Part shown: positions 13,200 to 14,076 of the stretch, piece after piece
Numbering within the stretch: the stretch's first letter is position 1
Layout of the letters: the number at the start of each line of letters is the position of its first letter
NCBI GenBank assembly: GCA_015222555.1
Contig: JADFVM010000028.1
Coordinates: 1-14,076, forward strand
Origin: Pseudomonadota bacterium
Lineage (GTDB): Bacteria; Desulfobacterota; JADFVX01
Direction: 5' to 3'
Length of the DNA: 14,076 nt
Made by a program: the position numbers and the translations under genes
Notes under the pieces: generated by a model
Told to the model about the DNA's origin: nothing
What the model saw: only the letters and a program-made list of their open reading frames with translations
Database searches by the model: none

Positions 13200-13574
13200 A
13201 TACAGATGTTTATTATCTTAATGGTGGAGACGAAAGACTCTACAACAGCTATAACATCACTATTGCAATGCCTGAAGGGACAATTGATCTACAGAACAAA
13301 ATCATGGATGTCCTCAATTCTCTTGTCGTGCCAAAACAAGAGAGTGGTATCAAGGCAAGCATGATAAGGGATTTTGAGAAGATAGCAGACCTCCCTTCAA
13401 TGGCAAGAAAAGATGTCGAAAAGGATATCCATGAACTATTGAGACTGACAGGTGATTTAAATAAGCTCAGTGCTAATACAGATGCAATCAAGGCAGATAT
13501 GGGTGATATGTTATGTTACAGATAATGCAAAGAAGGTGGTTAATAGCACAATAGACTCATTTATAAAGAAGTAA
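13178..13574 (+). pseudogene. gene of unknown function, 5'-truncated and frameshifted
   Basis: Starting at the edge of the transposase stub, the frame reads DGDTDVYYLNGGDERLYNSY, then NITIAMPEGTIDLQNKIMDV and a helical section with SMARKDVEKDIHELLRLTGD. At 13511 one extra T shifts the frame: the first frame stops at 13523-13525, whereas the sensible continuation YVTDNAKKVVNSTIDSFIKK runs in the next frame to TAA at 13572-13574. A terminator follows directly, as expected for a real gene end. There is no proper start: ATG 13178 lies within transposase-derived sequence and has no ribosome site. I do not recognise the family; the C-terminal half looks helical or coiled-coil. Confidence 0.55.
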
Positions 13575-13591
13575 CTGAAACGTTTTTTAAA

Positions 13592-13622
13592 AGCTGGAGT
13601 AATTCCAGCTCTTTTCTTTTTT
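13592..13622 (+). terminator. intrinsic terminator
   Basis: AGCTGGA (13592-13598) pairs with TCCAGCT (13604-13610) across a 5-nt loop, followed by CTTTTCTTTTTT. It lies 18 nt after the stop of the decayed gene and insulates the tRNA promoter downstream. Confidence 0.85.
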
Positions 13623-13747
13623 AGAAGATAAAAATTTGTTGCAGTTTTTCAAATGACATGAGCCGGAGAGTGTTACGGCGCTTGTCGGAGTCGTTCTTTT
13701 ACCCCTCTTTTTAGATAAATTGCCACACAAAAAATCCGCATTTTCTC

Positions 13748-13776
13748 TTGACAAAAAAACACAGCTGGTTTATAAC
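13748..13776 (+). promoter_or_regulatory. strong sigma70 promoter of the tRNA operon
   Basis: A perfect -35 TTGACA (13748-13753), a 17-nt spacer and TATAAC (13771-13776), five of six matches to the -10. Transcription should start near 13783, about 80 nt before tRNA-Thr. Confidence 0.8.
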
Positions 13777-13863
13777 AATCGTTTACGAAAATTTACCCCT
13801 GTCCTCTACCTTCTTTTTAGGAGTGAGAGGTGTAATGGGGTGTTACGCTTTTTTTTGATGCAG

Positions 13864-13939
13864 GCTGGCGTAGCTCAACTGGTAGAGCAGCTGATTTGTA
13901 ATCAGCAGGTTGCGGGTTCGAGTCCCATCGCCAGCTCCA
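13864..13939 (+). tRNA. tRNA-Thr (anticodon TGT)
   Basis: Acceptor GCTGGCG (13864-13870) pairs with CGCCAGC (13929-13935), with T as the discriminator base and an encoded CCA (13937-13939). The anticodon stem GCTGA/TCAGC holds the loop TTTGTAA with anticodon TGT. The T-loop TTCGAGT closes normally. It reads ACA and other ACN codons. Confidence 0.97.
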
Positions 13940-13993
13940 GAATTAGTTCTTGATGACTCGAAGCTTTGGGCTGTCAAGTTGTTAGTTAGGTAG

Positions 13994-14076
<83 letters not shown>

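Noticed and set aside
13720..13953. 77-codon plus-strand frame at the end of the window
   Set aside because: It runs through the tRNA promoter and tRNA-Thr gene; the AGVAQLVEQL translation is the usual false protein from a tRNA.

Overview
The window looks like a piece of chromosome from a Gram-negative, probably deltaproteobacterial (Desulfobacterota-like) organism of moderate GC. This is inferred from an outer-membrane barrel protein, a PilD-type prepilin peptidase, a DUF1015 + TPR gene pair, a GerW/DUF2953 cassette in a Gram-negative setting, CCA-encoding tRNAs and frequent TTG/GTG starts with good Shine-Dalgarno (SD) sites. No phage, plasmid backbone, intact insertion sequence or CRISPR array is visible.

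Layout. 1-479 (-): N-terminal part of homoserine dehydrogenase, cut by the window edge. 754-1968 (-): exported family 3 glycoside hydrolase (NagZ-like) behind a leader with two short inverted repeats. 2275-4091 (+): DUF1015 protein and a TPR protein overlapping by ATGA. 4235-4624: a GIY-YIG nuclease gene broken by an in-frame TAA and bracketed by two inverted 28-bp palindromic repeats. 4786-6161 (-): dodecin with its own promoter, then tiny overlapping reading frames, then a PorV/FadL-like outer-membrane protein. 6348-7130 (+): prepilin peptidase. 7127-8577 (+): a metallo-beta-lactamase C-terminal remnant, an intact DUF4336 gene, a frameshifted membrane-protein gene and the N-terminal stub of a REP-associated (RAYT) transposase. 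8681-9787 (-): Old Yellow Enzyme family oxidoreductase. 10112-10408 (+): 5'-truncated gene of unknown function. 10540-11973 (+): promoter and palindrome, then GerW (YtfJ-like), DUF2953 (YtfI-like) and a third small gene that looks like a stripped-down GerW relative. 12227-12356: broken DUF3024-like gene. 12510-12842 (+): HTH plus zinc-ribbon regulator. 12888-13199 (-): C-terminal stub of a RAYT transposase with a DnaA-like domain. 13178-13574 (+): truncated, frameshifted gene of unknown function ending at a strong intrinsic terminator. 13748-14076 (+): consensus-like promoter, tRNA-Thr(TGT) and tRNA-Tyr(GTA), the first two genes of what is probably the tRNA-tufB operon.

The intact genes are mostly independent housekeeping or accessory units. 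The stretch between about 7.1 and 13.6 kb is unusually rich in gene remnants (at least seven), so it looks like a site of repeated insertion and decay just upstream of the tRNA/tufB operon. The most interesting intact unit is the three-gene GerW-DUF2953-mini-GerW cassette, which has its own promoter and a perfect palindrome at the predicted transcription start.
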